DNA of 64,000 nucleotides from an uncultured Flavobacteriaceae bacterium (GTDB lineage: Bacteria > Bacteroidota > Bacteroidia > Flavobacteriales > Flavobacteriaceae): NCBI GenBank assembly GCA_947500435.1, contig CANMRV010000002.1:248001-312000 (forward strand). The letters run 5' to 3'. The notes beneath the pieces are model-generated. The model searched no databases. It was not told the DNA's origin and was given only the letters and a program-made list of their open reading frames with translations. The position numbers and the translations under genes were made by a program. Every line of letters starts with the position of its first letter. Position 1 is the first letter of the stretch. Shown here in pieces: positions 8,572 to 18,435 of this stretch.

Positions 8572-9177
8572 CTACGCGCTACAATCCGTAGTCACCCTAT
8601 CGAAAAGCGTTAGATACCATTTTTCATCTATTTTGGTCAGATAAAAGACGATGTCAAGTTCCGTAAAAACTACACGATGGCTGTTTTCTTCGATATGTTT
8701 TACCTGTTTATGGAATGATTTGGAAAATTTGCTTGTTTCAAAAACAGCTTGTTTCAAAATTTCTGATATTCTGGGATAGGAAATTGAATCGGTGACGAAT
8801 AAACCCTCACGGTCCCACACCATTTCATTACAATCAAATATGGCATTATACGTCACAACTTCTTTAGGAATAGCGGTTTCAGTAATTTCCATTAGATTCG
8901 GGTATCTCGAAAAATTTTGACCTGTTGGAAACGAAAAATCTATTGCAGAATGTTGTTCGAAGGTATCTGGCACTCCGATTCGAAACACATCATAAACCCC
9001 AAATTCAGGGTGAATATATTTCTCATTGATTTCTGAAACATTTGCATCGGCTGAAAGTTGAAGAATATCACGAATGACAGTTTTTAAGGTTTCATCAACA
9101 GTTTGTCCTTTAGTCAACTGTGCCTTGCTATTAAACGTGAAAATCAGGAAAATCAATAAAAGAGTATTTCTAAACAT
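8572..9177 (-). CDS. Unrecognised secreted protein
   Basis: 201 residues from the ATG at 9177 (MFRNTLLLIFLIFTFNSKAQ, a signal peptide ending AKAQ-like). An in-frame Met 7 codons upstream is possible but would precede the signal by charged residues. The mature part has no family I can name. It alternates helix and strand (VDETLKTVIRDILQL, YIHPEFGVYDVFRIG, HRVVFTELDIVFYLTKIDEKWYLTLFDRVTTDC) and the C-terminal block resembles NTF2-like or DUF4440-type strands. It is periplasmic by signal. No operon partner is obvious; the downstream gene on the opposite strand converges within 7 bp. Confidence 0.65.
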   Translation of the reverse strand: MFRNTLLLIFLIFTFNSKAQLTKGQTVDETLKTVIRDILQLSADANVSEINEKYIHPEFGVYDVFRIGVPDTFEQHSAIDFSFPTGQNFSRYPNLMEITETAIPKEVVTYNAIFDCNEMVWDREGLFVTDSISYPRISEILKQAVFETSKFSKSFHKQVKHIEENSHRVVFTELDIVFYLTKIDEKWYLTLFDRVTTDCSA

Positions 9178-9243
9178 CTCTATAACAATTCTATACAAAG
9201 TTAGAATGTATTATTCTTAGGTACATCCCTGAAAGCAGGTAAA

Positions 9244-10794
9244 TTAATAATCGGCAATTGCCGCCTCAGCACAGCGTTCACCGTCCATAGCCGCAGAAAC
9301 AATTCCACCAGCGTAGCCACCACCTTCGCCACAAGGAAACAAACCTTTGATTTCAGGATGTTCTAATTGCTCATTTCTTGGGATGTTTACCGGGGATGAA
9401 GTTCTAGACTCAACGCCGACAATATTAGCCTGTGCCGTATAATACCCCTTCATTTTATTACCGAATTCTTTGAAGCCTGCCCTTAAACGACTACCGATGA
9501 ATTTGGGAAGCAAAGAGTGCAGCGGTGTGGATTTCAATCCCGGTTGGTAGGAGGTAGGGTTGAGGTCTTCGGATAATTTTCCTTCTACAAAATCGGTTAA
9601 GCGCTGTGCAGGAGCCGTTTGGGTTCGCCCACCGGAAGTAAAAGCCAAGCGTTCTAGGTTCTTCTGGTATTCCAGTCCTCGTAGTTCGCCAAACTTCTCA
9701 TACTTGTATAAATCTTCATCAACATTGATTTCGACTACTATTCCCGAATTGGCATACAGGTTATTTCTTTTGGAAGGAGACATGCCGTTGACGACCACTT
9801 CTCCGGGTGATGTTGCCGCAGGAACGATAAATCCACCAGGACACATACAAAAAGAATACACGCCGCGACCTTTCGCTTGATGTACCAAACTATAGGCAGC
9901 TGCCGGAAGCAATTCGTTGCGTTCTCCCTTGCAATGGTATTGAATGGAATCGATAATTTGCTGCGGATGTTCTACTCGAACGCCCATCGCAAATGACTTC
10001 GCCTTGAGCGCTATTTTCTTTTCATGTAAGAGATAAAAGATATCACGAGCGGAATGTCCCGTAGCGAGAATTACACGTTTAACCTCCATTTCTTTTAAGT
10101 TATCTAAAATAATGGATTTCAGTTGATTAGACTCAATTATAAAATCTGTTACTTTAGTATTGAAATGAACCTCTCCGCCAAATTTTACAATCGTCTCACG
10201 AATGTTTTGAACGATTTTCGGAAGCTTGTTCGTGCCGATGTGCGGATGTGCATCTACGAGGATTTCTTCGGTGGCACCATGATGTACCAAGCTCTCAAAA
10301 ACACGACGGACATCGCCACGTTTTAAACTCCGGGTATATAATTTTCCATCGGAATAGGTGCCAGCTCCACCTTCACCAAAACAGTAATTGGAGTCCTCAT
10401 TTACAATATGGTCTTGATTGATTGCCTTTAAATCACGCCGTCTTTTCTGGACGTTTTTTCCTCTTTCGAGAATGATGGGTTTGTAGCCCAATTCTAAACA
10501 GCGTAGTGCTGCCCACATACCTGCAGGGCCAAAACCAATAATATGAATGGGTTTTGCCTTGGAAACATCTTTGTATTCGAAGGTATACTCGTTTGCAGTA
10601 GGCATCGGTTCGTTGATGTAAACCTCTAGTTTATAATTGAAGTAGATACTAGGTTTACGTGCATCGATGGACTTTCGCTGGACTTTTATTTCAATATCCT
10701 CTTCTGAAACACCCAGGTATTTAGCAGTTTTTGCTTTCAATCCTAAAGTACCTTCTTCTTTTAAACTAACCCGCAATTGGATGTTTCTGACCAT
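9244..10794 (-). CDS. FAD-dependent dehydrogenase of the COG2509 type
   Basis: A 516-residue cytosolic flavoprotein. An N-terminal ~80-residue module (VRNIQLRVSLKEEG, ARKPSIYFNYKLEVY) precedes a Rossmann FAD motif, PIHIIGFGPAGMWAALR (GxGxxG at ~92-97). ERGKNVQKRRRD and CFGEGGAGTYSDGKLYTR follow, then a second nucleotide region ending in LFPCGEGGGYAGGIVSAAMDGERCA, typical of this family, whose members are annotated as uncharacterised NAD(FAD)-utilising dehydrogenases. The N-terminal module, the GEGGAGTYSDGKL block and the C-terminal GEGGGYAGGI block together make the family call secure. The electron acceptor and substrate are unknown. The upstream gap holds a terminator (10842-10866), so it has its own transcript. 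Confidence 0.85.
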   Translation of the reverse strand: MVRNIQLRVSLKEEGTLGLKAKTAKYLGVSEEDIEIKVQRKSIDARKPSIYFNYKLEVYINEPMPTANEYTFEYKDVSKAKPIHIIGFGPAGMWAALRCLELGYKPIILERGKNVQKRRRDLKAINQDHIVNEDSNYCFGEGGAGTYSDGKLYTRSLKRGDVRRVFESLVHHGATEEILVDAHPHIGTNKLPKIVQNIRETIVKFGGEVHFNTKVTDFIIESNQLKSIILDNLKEMEVKRVILATGHSARDIFYLLHEKKIALKAKSFAMGVRVEHPQQIIDSIQYHCKGERNELLPAAAYSLVHQAKGRGVYSFCMCPGGFIVPAATSPGEVVVNGMSPSKRNNLYANSGIVVEINVDEDLYKYEKFGELRGLEYQKNLERLAFTSGGRTQTAPAQRLTDFVEGKLSEDLNPTSYQPGLKSTPLHSLLPKFIGSRLRAGFKEFGNKMKGYYTAQANIVGVESRTSSPVNIPRNEQLEHPEIKGLFPCGEGGGYAGGIVSAAMDGERCAEAAIADY

Positions 10795-10841
10795 AAAGCA
10801 AAATTAGATGAATTTCTTTAGGGATTGGTAATACATAATAA

Positions 10842-10866
10842 AGCCCTGAAAATTTCTTTCAGGGCT
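10842..10866 (-). terminator. Hairpin terminator after the tricorn-like protease gene
   Basis: AGCCCTGAAA (10842-10851) and TTTCAGGGCT (10857-10866) form a perfect 10-bp stem with a 5-nt loop. Read on the minus strand the stem is followed by a T-rich stretch (TTATTATG), as in intrinsic terminators. It lies 46 bp past the stop of the S41 protease gene and before the COG2509 gene, separating the two transcripts. Confidence 0.75.
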
Positions 10867-10911
10867 CCAAAATTACGTCTTAGTCTCGAAGTTGAACGGT
10901 TTAAGGAAAAA

Positions 10912-13900
10912 CTACTTTTTGGTTTTTATAGGATAAGCCGGGCGTTTCATCACTTTTGGAGGATTTTCCTCTAATTGTTTTAAAGCGATTTCAATGGCTT
11001 TTTCCAATTGTGGGTCATGACCTTTAATGACTAATTCTGGTAATTGCTCCACTTCAATATCAGGAGCAACACCTTCATTTTCTACCCTGAATCCGTTTTC
11101 GGTATAAAAAGCGACGTTTGGTGCCGTAACAACACCTCCATCAATAAACTCGGGATAACCCAAAACACCTACTAAACCACCCCATGTGCGTTTACCTACA
11201 ATAGTGCCTACTTTAAATTTTCTGAACATCCATGGAAGGTAATCTCCACCAGAACCCGCAGTTTCATCCACAATCATAACCTTTGGCCCCTGAATAGATG
11301 CACTTGGCGATTTTAGGTCCTTTCCGTATCTAAAGTTCCAGTAGGCTTGTTCAGGTCGTTTTAGAATGTCGATATAATAATCGGCTAAAGAACCACCGCC
11401 ATTAAAACGTTCATCAATAATTATGGCTTTTTTATTCGCTTGAGGATAAAAGTAGCGTTTAAAGTACTCAAAACCCGCTACTGTTGTATTGGGTACATAA
11501 ACATATGCAACATCACCATTGGTAGCTTTATGTACTTTCTTCATATTACCTTCTACCCAATCTCTATTCCTTATGGCCCATTCTGTTGGTAAAGGCGTTA
11601 CTTTATAAGTTTTGGCACTACTGCCATCTGCATTTTTGCCCACTTTTAGGTCTACCAATGTATTCGCAGTATTCTCGAAAAAGCTATACAAATTATCATT
11701 TCCTGAAACATTTTTTCCATTTACTGAAATGATATAATCTCCTTTAGACACGTTCACACCTGGCTCAGTAAGAGGAGATCTTAAATCTGGTGTCCAGTTA
11801 AGTCCTCCATATACTTTGGTGATTTGATATCGATTATTATTTACAGTGTAATCTGCTCCAAGAAGTCCGCCTGGTATGCTTTTCGAGCTATTTAATTCAT
11901 CTCCGTCACTTCCAAAACGATGGTGACCAACAGCAAGCTCACTGAACATCCATTGCATTACACGATATAAATCGTTTTTACAGGCGGCATGGGCTATTAA
12001 AGACTCATATTTTGCTTTTGTCGCATTCCAATCAACCCCATGCATACCTGGATCGTAGAAATAATCTCTATTTACGCGCCAAGCCTCACTAAATATATTC
12101 TTCCATTCATTTTTAGGGTCGATTTTAACAGAAATAGCCTGAAGGTTAATGGGGTCATCTTCAGACTTTTTACCAAGATCAGAGATAAACCAAGAACTAC
12201 CACTGTTATAAAACATTTTTTTGCCCCCAGCAGCTACTTCATAATAGTCCAAAGGTAAAAGCTCTTTTGATTTTCTATCTTCAAAGGAAAACTTGTTTAG
12301 ATGAGATTTTGGGGAGTGAAAGGATGATGATAAGTAATAGAGTTCGCCCTCTTTTACTGATTTTAGGCTACTATAAACTCCAGGCTCCACAGGTAAGGCA
12401 AGCATTCTATTTTGAATATTGTCCCAATCAATCTTCAACATTTTAGGAGTTGGTGCTTCTTCCTTTTTCTTTTTTGAAGTGTTCTTGTCATCATCCTTTG
12501 CATCCTTTTTTTCTTCACCTTTTTCCTCATCATTCTCTTTTCTTAAAGGGGACACCACATCTTTTTGAAGGGTGAGTACATATATGGAATTTGTTAATTC
12601 TTTATCGATATTAGACTGATCGAACCAATTGACCAATGGGCCGGCATCGGTTGAAGCCAAGAGGTACAAATATTTTCCGCTAGAATCAAAAACTGGACTT
12701 GTAACATTTGACAATCCGTCGGTAAGTTCATAGGATTTGTTTTCGGATAATGAATATAGAAATGCTTTTTCAAAATTGGTGTCCGTTACTTTAGTGTACG
12801 CAACCCAATTAGAATCAGAAGACCAATCGCTAAACAATTCCCTAATATCCCCAGGAAAAAACATATCGTCTTGGGCAATTTTAGTGGTTTTGGTTGTTGT
12901 TATATTCGTTACATAAAGGTTACGCCCATTGTCCACATAGCTTACCTTTTTACTATCGGGAGACCAGTGTATATTTCCATAAAAACCAGTTCCTTCAAGT
13001 TTAATCTTTTTGGTAGAACCGGTTGAGGTATTCTTGATGTGCATACCATACTCGCCTGAAGCATCTGATAAATAAGCAATAGACTTGCCATCTGGGGACC
13101 ATGCAGGAAACTTTTCATGCGCTCCTGTCGTTTGGGTTAGGTTAGCGATATCTCCTTTTTTTGCTGGTACGGTTACGATATCTCCTCTAAAATCTATAAC
13201 GGCTCTTGCGCCTGATGGAGAGATATTGCCTGAACGTACATATTGCTTACCTGATACGTAGCGCTCTCGTATTTCTAAAAGATCAGTGTTTATAGTTAAG
13301 GTCAATTTATTATCAGCACCTGAATCCGCATCATAAATATGTAATGTGCCCGCATTTTCATAGATAACCTCATTTTTATGCACTTTTGCATTTATCACCG
13401 GGAAGTCCTTATAATCCGTATGTTTTTTAACAGCTTTTGAAGCTGTATTGTAGCTGAAGAGGTTAAATTCTCCATCACGGTCACTTCTAAAATAAACATC
13501 CTCTCCAATCCATTGCGGTTGGGTATCATTGCTGCCACTTTGCGGTTTTGGAACTTCGACTACTTTATGATTAACGGTATTATAAACCCATATCCTTGAA
13601 ACTCGGCCACCTCGATAATGTTTCCATTGCGTAAAGGCATCAAAAATAGGCGTGTAAGCAATATATTGGTCATCATCTGAGTAAGCAGCCCAAAATGCAT
13701 TGGGAATGTCTAGTTGTGTAATCGCACCACCACCAACAGGTACGGTGTACAACTGCAGGTATCTATTGGTATGTGAATTGCGTTGCGAAGCGAAAAGTAC
13801 CTTTTTTCCGTCTGAAGAAAAATCGCGTACCAAATCGTTGTAAGGGTGCCAAGTCAATCGTTTTGGTATGCCTCCTTTAGCAGGTACAATAAAAACATCT

Positions 13901-14184
13901 GAATTGCCATCATATTGCGCATTAAAGGCAATCATACTTCCGTCAGGAGAAAAAATTGGGTTAGATTCTATTCCTTCATCTATGGTAAGGCGCTTAGGAT
14001 TTGACCCATCTTTATTGGCTACCCAAAGGTCTTCAGCGTAAATAAAAGCAATATGAGTATCACTTAATGCCGGTTGGTGCATTAATTTTGTCTCGCTTTG
14101 GCCGTTTACATTTTGGCTGATAAAGCAGTAAAATAGTGCTATTAAAAAAGTAAATACTTCTGTTTTGTTGCCTGACTCTCTCAT
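10912..14184 (-). CDS. Tricorn-like S41 protease, TolB-type propeller
   Basis: 1090 residues with an N-terminal signal region (cut near VNGQ). Repeated WSPDGK/FSPDGSMIAF blades form one or two beta-propellers over roughly residues 35-560. A charged Lys/Asp/Glu insert (near DDDKNTSKKKKEE) leads into a helical C1-like domain. A PDZ-like segment (VSKGDYIISVNGKNVSG) and an S41 core follow, the latter with nucleophile context ETAGSGGDYLPW (Ser ~978) and GHHRFG upstream as candidate for the His element. It is predicted to degrade peptides in the periplasm. It lies downstream of the peptide/amino-acid operon but 176 bp away, so it may be transcribed separately. A second paralogue begins at 61830. 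Confidence 0.85.
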   Translation of the reverse strand: MRESGNKTEVFTFLIALFYCFISQNVNGQSETKLMHQPALSDTHIAFIYAEDLWVANKDGSNPKRLTIDEGIESNPIFSPDGSMIAFNAQYDGNSDVFIVPAKGGIPKRLTWHPYNDLVRDFSSDGKKVLFASQRNSHTNRYLQLYTVPVGGGAITQLDIPNAFWAAYSDDDQYIAYTPIFDAFTQWKHYRGGRVSRIWVYNTVNHKVVEVPKPQSGSNDTQPQWIGEDVYFRSDRDGEFNLFSYNTASKAVKKHTDYKDFPVINAKVHKNEVIYENAGTLHIYDADSGADNKLTLTINTDLLEIRERYVSGKQYVRSGNISPSGARAVIDFRGDIVTVPAKKGDIANLTQTTGAHEKFPAWSPDGKSIAYLSDASGEYGMHIKNTSTGSTKKIKLEGTGFYGNIHWSPDSKKVSYVDNGRNLYVTNITTTKTTKIAQDDMFFPGDIRELFSDWSSDSNWVAYTKVTDTNFEKAFLYSLSENKSYELTDGLSNVTSPVFDSSGKYLYLLASTDAGPLVNWFDQSNIDKELTNSIYVLTLQKDVVSPLRKENDEEKGEEKKDAKDDDKNTSKKKKEEAPTPKMLKIDWDNIQNRMLALPVEPGVYSSLKSVKEGELYYLSSSFHSPKSHLNKFSFEDRKSKELLPLDYYEVAAGGKKMFYNSGSSWFISDLGKKSEDDPINLQAISVKIDPKNEWKNIFSEAWRVNRDYFYDPGMHGVDWNATKAKYESLIAHAACKNDLYRVMQWMFSELAVGHHRFGSDGDELNSSKSIPGGLLGADYTVNNNRYQITKVYGGLNWTPDLRSPLTEPGVNVSKGDYIISVNGKNVSGNDNLYSFFENTANTLVDLKVGKNADGSSAKTYKVTPLPTEWAIRNRDWVEGNMKKVHKATNGDVAYVYVPNTTVAGFEYFKRYFYPQANKKAIIIDERFNGGGSLADYYIDILKRPEQAYWNFRYGKDLKSPSASIQGPKVMIVDETAGSGGDYLPWMFRKFKVGTIVGKRTWGGLVGVLGYPEFIDGGVVTAPNVAFYTENGFRVENEGVAPDIEVEQLPELVIKGHDPQLEKAIEIALKQLEENPPKVMKRPAYPIKTKK

Positions 14185-14360
14185 TAAATTTGAATGTATA
14201 TAGTTATTAATTTTTTTGGCCTTTTATCCTTTTTACTAAGGCTTGAAGATAAGGGTTTGCTTAGTGTTTTTCTAAAAAAATTGGTGTCGAGTGTTAAAAT
14301 TTATCGAATTAGCACGGGAAGTGTTTTGTCGAATTTTTTAAAAAAATTTAATCATGATTT

Positions 14361-15791
14361 TTACGAACCAAACCTTTTGATAAGATGGTAACTAAACAAG
14401 ACAATTTCTTTGTAATTGTCTTTGCTTATTTTTTCGTCAATACCATGAAAACGTGTCATGCTTTCTGGGCCTAATCGTATAGGGTAGAATCGATATACAT
14501 CATCAGATACTTCATAGAAATACCGTGCATCCGTACCGCCACCGACTAGGCCAGGAATTACAACACTTGACGGAAATACATCACGAATGGTTTGTTGCAA
14601 GGTTTTGTATCCTTCTGATTCGATACTTGAGACTGGTGAAGGGTTGGTTAAAAAGCCAACACGCTCAACCTTAATTTTGTCTGAAATAGTATTTTTTATA
14701 TGTTCTTCAACGATGTCAATGGTTTCACCGGGGAGTATTCTAAAATTGATGGTAGCTTCTGCTACCGTTGGTATGACATTGTTTTTAATACCACCGCCAA
14801 TAATGGTTGGCGCGGTCGTGGTATGCGCATTCAATTTTTCTAGAATAGGCTTTTTAAATAACCACGGATTTGCGAGTGCCATTTTTTGCACAAAAGGTAA
14901 TTCAGGAGCCATATATTCTAGTTGATAATCTATAGGTTTTACCATTTTATAAGGACGCTGGTTATTTTCAAGGTCCACAATGGCCTGCGCCAGCATTCCA
15001 ATAGTGTTTTCTTTTGGCGGTGCCGAACTATGACCGCCATTGGTTTCCACAATGAGTTTGAAGGAAGCGAATCCCTTTTCAGCAAGGTTAACTATCGCTA
15101 CATCATCTTCAACCCCAGGAACTAGACCTTCTGATAAAAAGCCACCCTCGTCAAGGGTCATCAAAGCTTGCACGCCTTGTGCTTTTAGATGTGCGGCTAT
15201 CTTTGCAGCTCCATTAGCGCCGCCAATTTCCTCATCATGGCCAAATGCCAAATAAATGGTGCGTTCTGGTTGAAAAGATTCTTCAAGTAATTGCTCAACA
15301 GCTTCCAATAAACCTATTAGCGTGCCTTTATCGTCAAGGGTTCCACGACCTATAATTTCTTTATCTGTTATTTTACCCTCAAAAGGTCCGGCTTCCCAAT
15401 CGTTTAAAGTTGGTTCATCTACGGGAACAACATCCATATGCGACATTAAAATAATCGGTTTTTTTGTAGTATCCGACCCTTTCCAAGTGTATAGTAAACT
15501 ATAGGTACTGATTTTTTCAAGTTCCAGATTTTCATGAACCAATGGAAAAGTCTCATTTAAAAACCGATGAAACCCGAAGAAAGCCGTCGAATCAGGAATG
15601 GCATCTTCACTAAAGGAAATGGTTTTATGTTGTAACCCTTTTGAAAGGTTTTGGTAAATATCATTTGCGATGGTTACTTCTTCTAACGGTCCTGAAGTTA
15701 CCTGTTTCGAACTCACCCTAAAGGCATTGAACAATACTACTGCTATTACAAAAAGGATTAGTACACCGAGAATTTTGAATATTTTTTTCAT
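14361..15791 (-). CDS. M20-family metallopeptidase, membrane-anchored
   Basis: 476 residues with an N-terminal hydrophobic anchor (FKILGVLILFVIAVVLF). The M20 zinc ligands and catalytic residues are visible in order: HMDVVPVD (His and Asp), GRGTLDDKGTLIG (bridging Asp), FGHDEEIGG (general-base Glu plus Glu ligand) and C-terminal TRFHGIDE. The length and the large dimerisation/lid domain between them (GGHSSAP, INFRILPGETID) match carboxypeptidase S/PM20D1-like enzymes, which hydrolyse small peptides or N-acyl amino acids. As the last gene of the operon beginning at 26198, it would process short peptides or N-acyl amino acids produced by its neighbours. The exact substrate is inference. Confidence 0.9.
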   Translation of the reverse strand: MKKIFKILGVLILFVIAVVLFNAFRVSSKQVTSGPLEEVTIANDIYQNLSKGLQHKTISFSEDAIPDSTAFFGFHRFLNETFPLVHENLELEKISTYSLLYTWKGSDTTKKPIILMSHMDVVPVDEPTLNDWEAGPFEGKITDKEIIGRGTLDDKGTLIGLLEAVEQLLEESFQPERTIYLAFGHDEEIGGANGAAKIAAHLKAQGVQALMTLDEGGFLSEGLVPGVEDDVAIVNLAEKGFASFKLIVETNGGHSSAPPKENTIGMLAQAIVDLENNQRPYKMVKPIDYQLEYMAPELPFVQKMALANPWLFKKPILEKLNAHTTTAPTIIGGGIKNNVIPTVAEATINFRILPGETIDIVEEHIKNTISDKIKVERVGFLTNPSPVSSIESEGYKTLQQTIRDVFPSSVVIPGLVGGGTDARYFYEVSDDVYRFYPIRLGPESMTRFHGIDEKISKDNYKEIVLFSYHLIKRFGS

Positions 15792-15843
15792 TTGGTTGGT
15801 TATAATTTGGTTTTATGTAAGAGGAAGAATTTAGTCATCTTTT

Positions 15844-17331
15844 TTAGTAAACTGAGATGGTTAGAAAAACTATTATTACAATTGCAAGAATGGCAATTAA
15901 AGGCCATACAAATTTTAAAAATCGATTATAGCCAATTTGAGCCACGCCCAAAAAGGCTAAAATTAGGGAAGTTGGGTTGACCAAGTTGAAAAGCCCATGA
16001 CCAAATTGAAAGGCATTGACAATAGTTTCCCTGCCAATATTTACAGTATCTGCCAGCGGGGCTATAATTGGTGTGGTAAGTACTGCCGAACCCGATGTGG
16101 ATGACACGAAAAATGCAATTAGGTTGTACACACCGAATAATACATTGATAAAAAGGCCTTTTTCCATTCCTGCGGTAAGACTTCCCGCCTCATAAAGAAT
16201 GGTGTCGCTAATGAGTCCATCGGTCATTAAAATAGAAATTCCACGAGCAAGCCCAATAATAAAAGCAACTCCCAATAAATCTCCTGCTCCCTTCATAAAT
16301 GAACTAATGAATTTTCCTTCTTTCATCTTGGCTATAAAACCAATCAAGATTGCACCGAAAAAGAAAATGGCCGTCATTTCTACAAACCACCAATCTAAAA
16401 TAGACACACCAATAATCATAAGCACAAAACAGAGTAGGAATACAAGTAATATTAGTTTTAACCGGAGGTTTAATTCAGAAGTCTCAGCATCAGGTGAGAT
16501 ATTGAATAATTTAGCCATAAACTCCTTTTGGTCTGCAATTACCGATTTGCCGGGGTCTTTCCGTACTTTTTTTGCGTACCTTAAAATGAAGAGTATAGCA
16601 ATAGAAGTACAAATAACGAACATGGCAATACGACCTTCTAGACCACTAGTCCATTTTATACCTGCGGCATCTGAAGCTAAAATAGTAGAAAAGGGATTTA
16701 TGGTGGAGGCCATAACGCCTATCTGAGACCCAAGAAAGACACATGCTACGGCCACTATGGCATCATATCCTGCCGCCAGAAAAACAGGTATAAGGATGGG
16801 TAAAAAGGCTACGCCTTCCTCTCCAAAACCAAAGGTAGACCCTGCTAGTGCCGTTAGTAGGGTAATACTAATAATTAGGATGTACTCTCTACCTTTCAGT
16901 GTATTTGACAGCCATCGGATGCCTGAACTAAAAGCTCCTGATTTTTCAACAATTCCAACCAAACCACCTATAATCAGAACTAAAAAAATGATATCCGCTG
17001 TTTCGATAATTCCCTTTATAGGTGCCTGCACGAATTCATAAAAACCTTGCGGTCTTGATTCCAAAGGTTTGTAGGTGTCTGGAATGCTAATTGGTTTGTA
17101 AATGGCACCTGAAGTAAAGTTTTCCAATGGAATCTTAATATTGAGCATTTCTAATGTTTGCTGCGTAGCAGGAAGTTTTTCAACTTTATCGGTAATTGTT
17201 TTAATAAAAACTGCTTCCGTACTATCATAAGACAGCGACGCATATTTTCCTGCAGGAATCACCCAAGTAAGCAAGGCTGCAAAGGCAGAGATTAGCAATA
17301 GAATAGTGTGAGCCGAGGGAAATTTTTTCAT
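15844..17331 (-). CDS. YfcC-type carrier (C4-dicarboxylate/amino-acid permease-like)
   Basis: 495 residues, about 12 hydrophobic segments. It starts MKKFPSAHTILLLISAFAALLTWVIPAGKY, where the WVIPAG motif near residue 23 is characteristic of YfcC/DcuC-like carriers (relatives of the arginine/ornithine exchangers). GGLVGIVEKSGAF, TFGFGEEGVAFLPILIPVF and NPFSTILASDAAGI are further family landmarks. The family transports amino acids, peptides or dicarboxylates with ions; the substrate here is not known. Its place between a phosphoesterase and an M20 peptidase suggests uptake of the amino acids or short peptides released by the rest of the operon, which is inference. Confidence 0.85.
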   Translation of the reverse strand: MKKFPSAHTILLLISAFAALLTWVIPAGKYASLSYDSTEAVFIKTITDKVEKLPATQQTLEMLNIKIPLENFTSGAIYKPISIPDTYKPLESRPQGFYEFVQAPIKGIIETADIIFLVLIIGGLVGIVEKSGAFSSGIRWLSNTLKGREYILIISITLLTALAGSTFGFGEEGVAFLPILIPVFLAAGYDAIVAVACVFLGSQIGVMASTINPFSTILASDAAGIKWTSGLEGRIAMFVICTSIAILFILRYAKKVRKDPGKSVIADQKEFMAKLFNISPDAETSELNLRLKLILLVFLLCFVLMIIGVSILDWWFVEMTAIFFFGAILIGFIAKMKEGKFISSFMKGAGDLLGVAFIIGLARGISILMTDGLISDTILYEAGSLTAGMEKGLFINVLFGVYNLIAFFVSSTSGSAVLTTPIIAPLADTVNIGRETIVNAFQFGHGLFNLVNPTSLILAFLGVAQIGYNRFLKFVWPLIAILAIVIIVFLTISVY

Positions 17332-17389
17332 AGGATGGTTGTTTTTCTATGCATATAAATTGGTTCTAAAGAATTTTGTCATACTTAAA

Positions 17390-18388
17390 TTATCGAATAG
17401 AATCACCACCTTCGGGTAAGTTCCCCTTTTTATCTAAAATACCATCCATTCTTAGATGAGTTATGATGGGCTGCTTTTCCATTCGGACCAGTGAGAGATG
17501 GTCAAAAGACATGGAATCTTTTTCTTTTTGACCGCCTCCCGTTGTTCCTAAAATGATATAGTCGCGATTGTTTCGTAATTGATGTGAGAAGGAATGTTCG
17601 TGCCCATTAATTACTGTGTAGGGACGTTTGGTTAGCAAGGTTTCCAAATTACCAAGGCCTTTATTATCCAAGCGCTTCCAGAGTGGTTTGTGCATCATCA
17701 CAAAAGTCCATTTGACTTTAGGATATTTTTCAAGTACACTTTTAAAGTAATCCAACTGATCGCTACTCATGCCACCAACTTTTCGTTCTTGCATTTTAAA
17801 GTATTCCGAATCCTCATATAAACCATCGATTTCTCCACTAATGATTTTTAAAGCCCTGGCACGAGCGCGATAAATCTCCATCATACGTTGCTCTTCGTAA
17901 TCTTCGGAATCCATCATTAAGAATAGGACATCTTCGTAGACAAAGTGATAATATCTACGACCAAATCGTTGCTTCCAAAACTTGCGCATTGTAGGATTGG
18001 TGAGGTCATGATTGCCTCCCAGATAAAAGAAAGGCATATTCAATTTTGAAGTTCGATTATCAAAAGAATTCCATTCGTTTGCTAATTGTAGCGAATCTTC
18101 TGTACCTCCGTCAATTAGGTCCCCTACGCTTACCACAAAAGTGGGGTCCAATCGATTTAATTGTGATACGGCTGCACTGTAAACTCCTTCGCGTTCACCT
18201 CCGTTTAGGTCAGATATTATGGCAAAAGTGAAATCTTCTTCTTCTAACTCGAAAGTGTCGCTTGTCCATGGGGTTGGGCCTGAAGTGATATCATGTTCGA
18301 ATTTTGGAACCTTCTTATTCTCAGGCTCATTTTTACAACTGGCGATAAGTGCAAGAAGGAGTACTGCAAAGCAAAAGTGCGTTTTCAT
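17390..18388 (-). CDS. Metallophosphoesterase-fold lipoprotein
   Basis: 332 residues with lipobox LIASC (Cys ~18). The calcineurin-like motif series is present: FAIISDLNGG (motif I, normally D-x-H, here D-L-N), SVGDLIDGG (II), YLGGNHDL (III), FVMMHKPLW (IV) and VINGHEHSF (V). The first-motif His is replaced by Asn, which alters the usual dinuclear site. The enzyme may use one metal less tightly or be a modified family branch. The surrounding peptide/amidase genes give no clear phosphate substrate. Periplasmic or outer-membrane facing by lipidation. Confidence 0.85.
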   Translation of the reverse strand: MKTHFCFAVLLLALIASCKNEPENKKVPKFEHDITSGPTPWTSDTFELEEEDFTFAIISDLNGGEREGVYSAAVSQLNRLDPTFVVSVGDLIDGGTEDSLQLANEWNSFDNRTSKLNMPFFYLGGNHDLTNPTMRKFWKQRFGRRYYHFVYEDVLFLMMDSEDYEEQRMMEIYRARARALKIISGEIDGLYEDSEYFKMQERKVGGMSSDQLDYFKSVLEKYPKVKWTFVMMHKPLWKRLDNKGLGNLETLLTKRPYTVINGHEHSFSHQLRNNRDYIILGTTGGGQKEKDSMSFDHLSLVRMEKQPIITHLRMDGILDKKGNLPEGGDSIR

Positions 18389-18435
18389 ATTGCTATTCAG
18401 AATAGTGTTTATAATTTGGGGAGTGTATAAAAAAA

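Noticed and set aside
16199..16726. Long plus-strand open frame inside the YfcC-type carrier
   Set aside because: Shadow of a clearly identified membrane carrier; low-complexity Ile/Ser/Lys composition from antisense hydrophobic codons.
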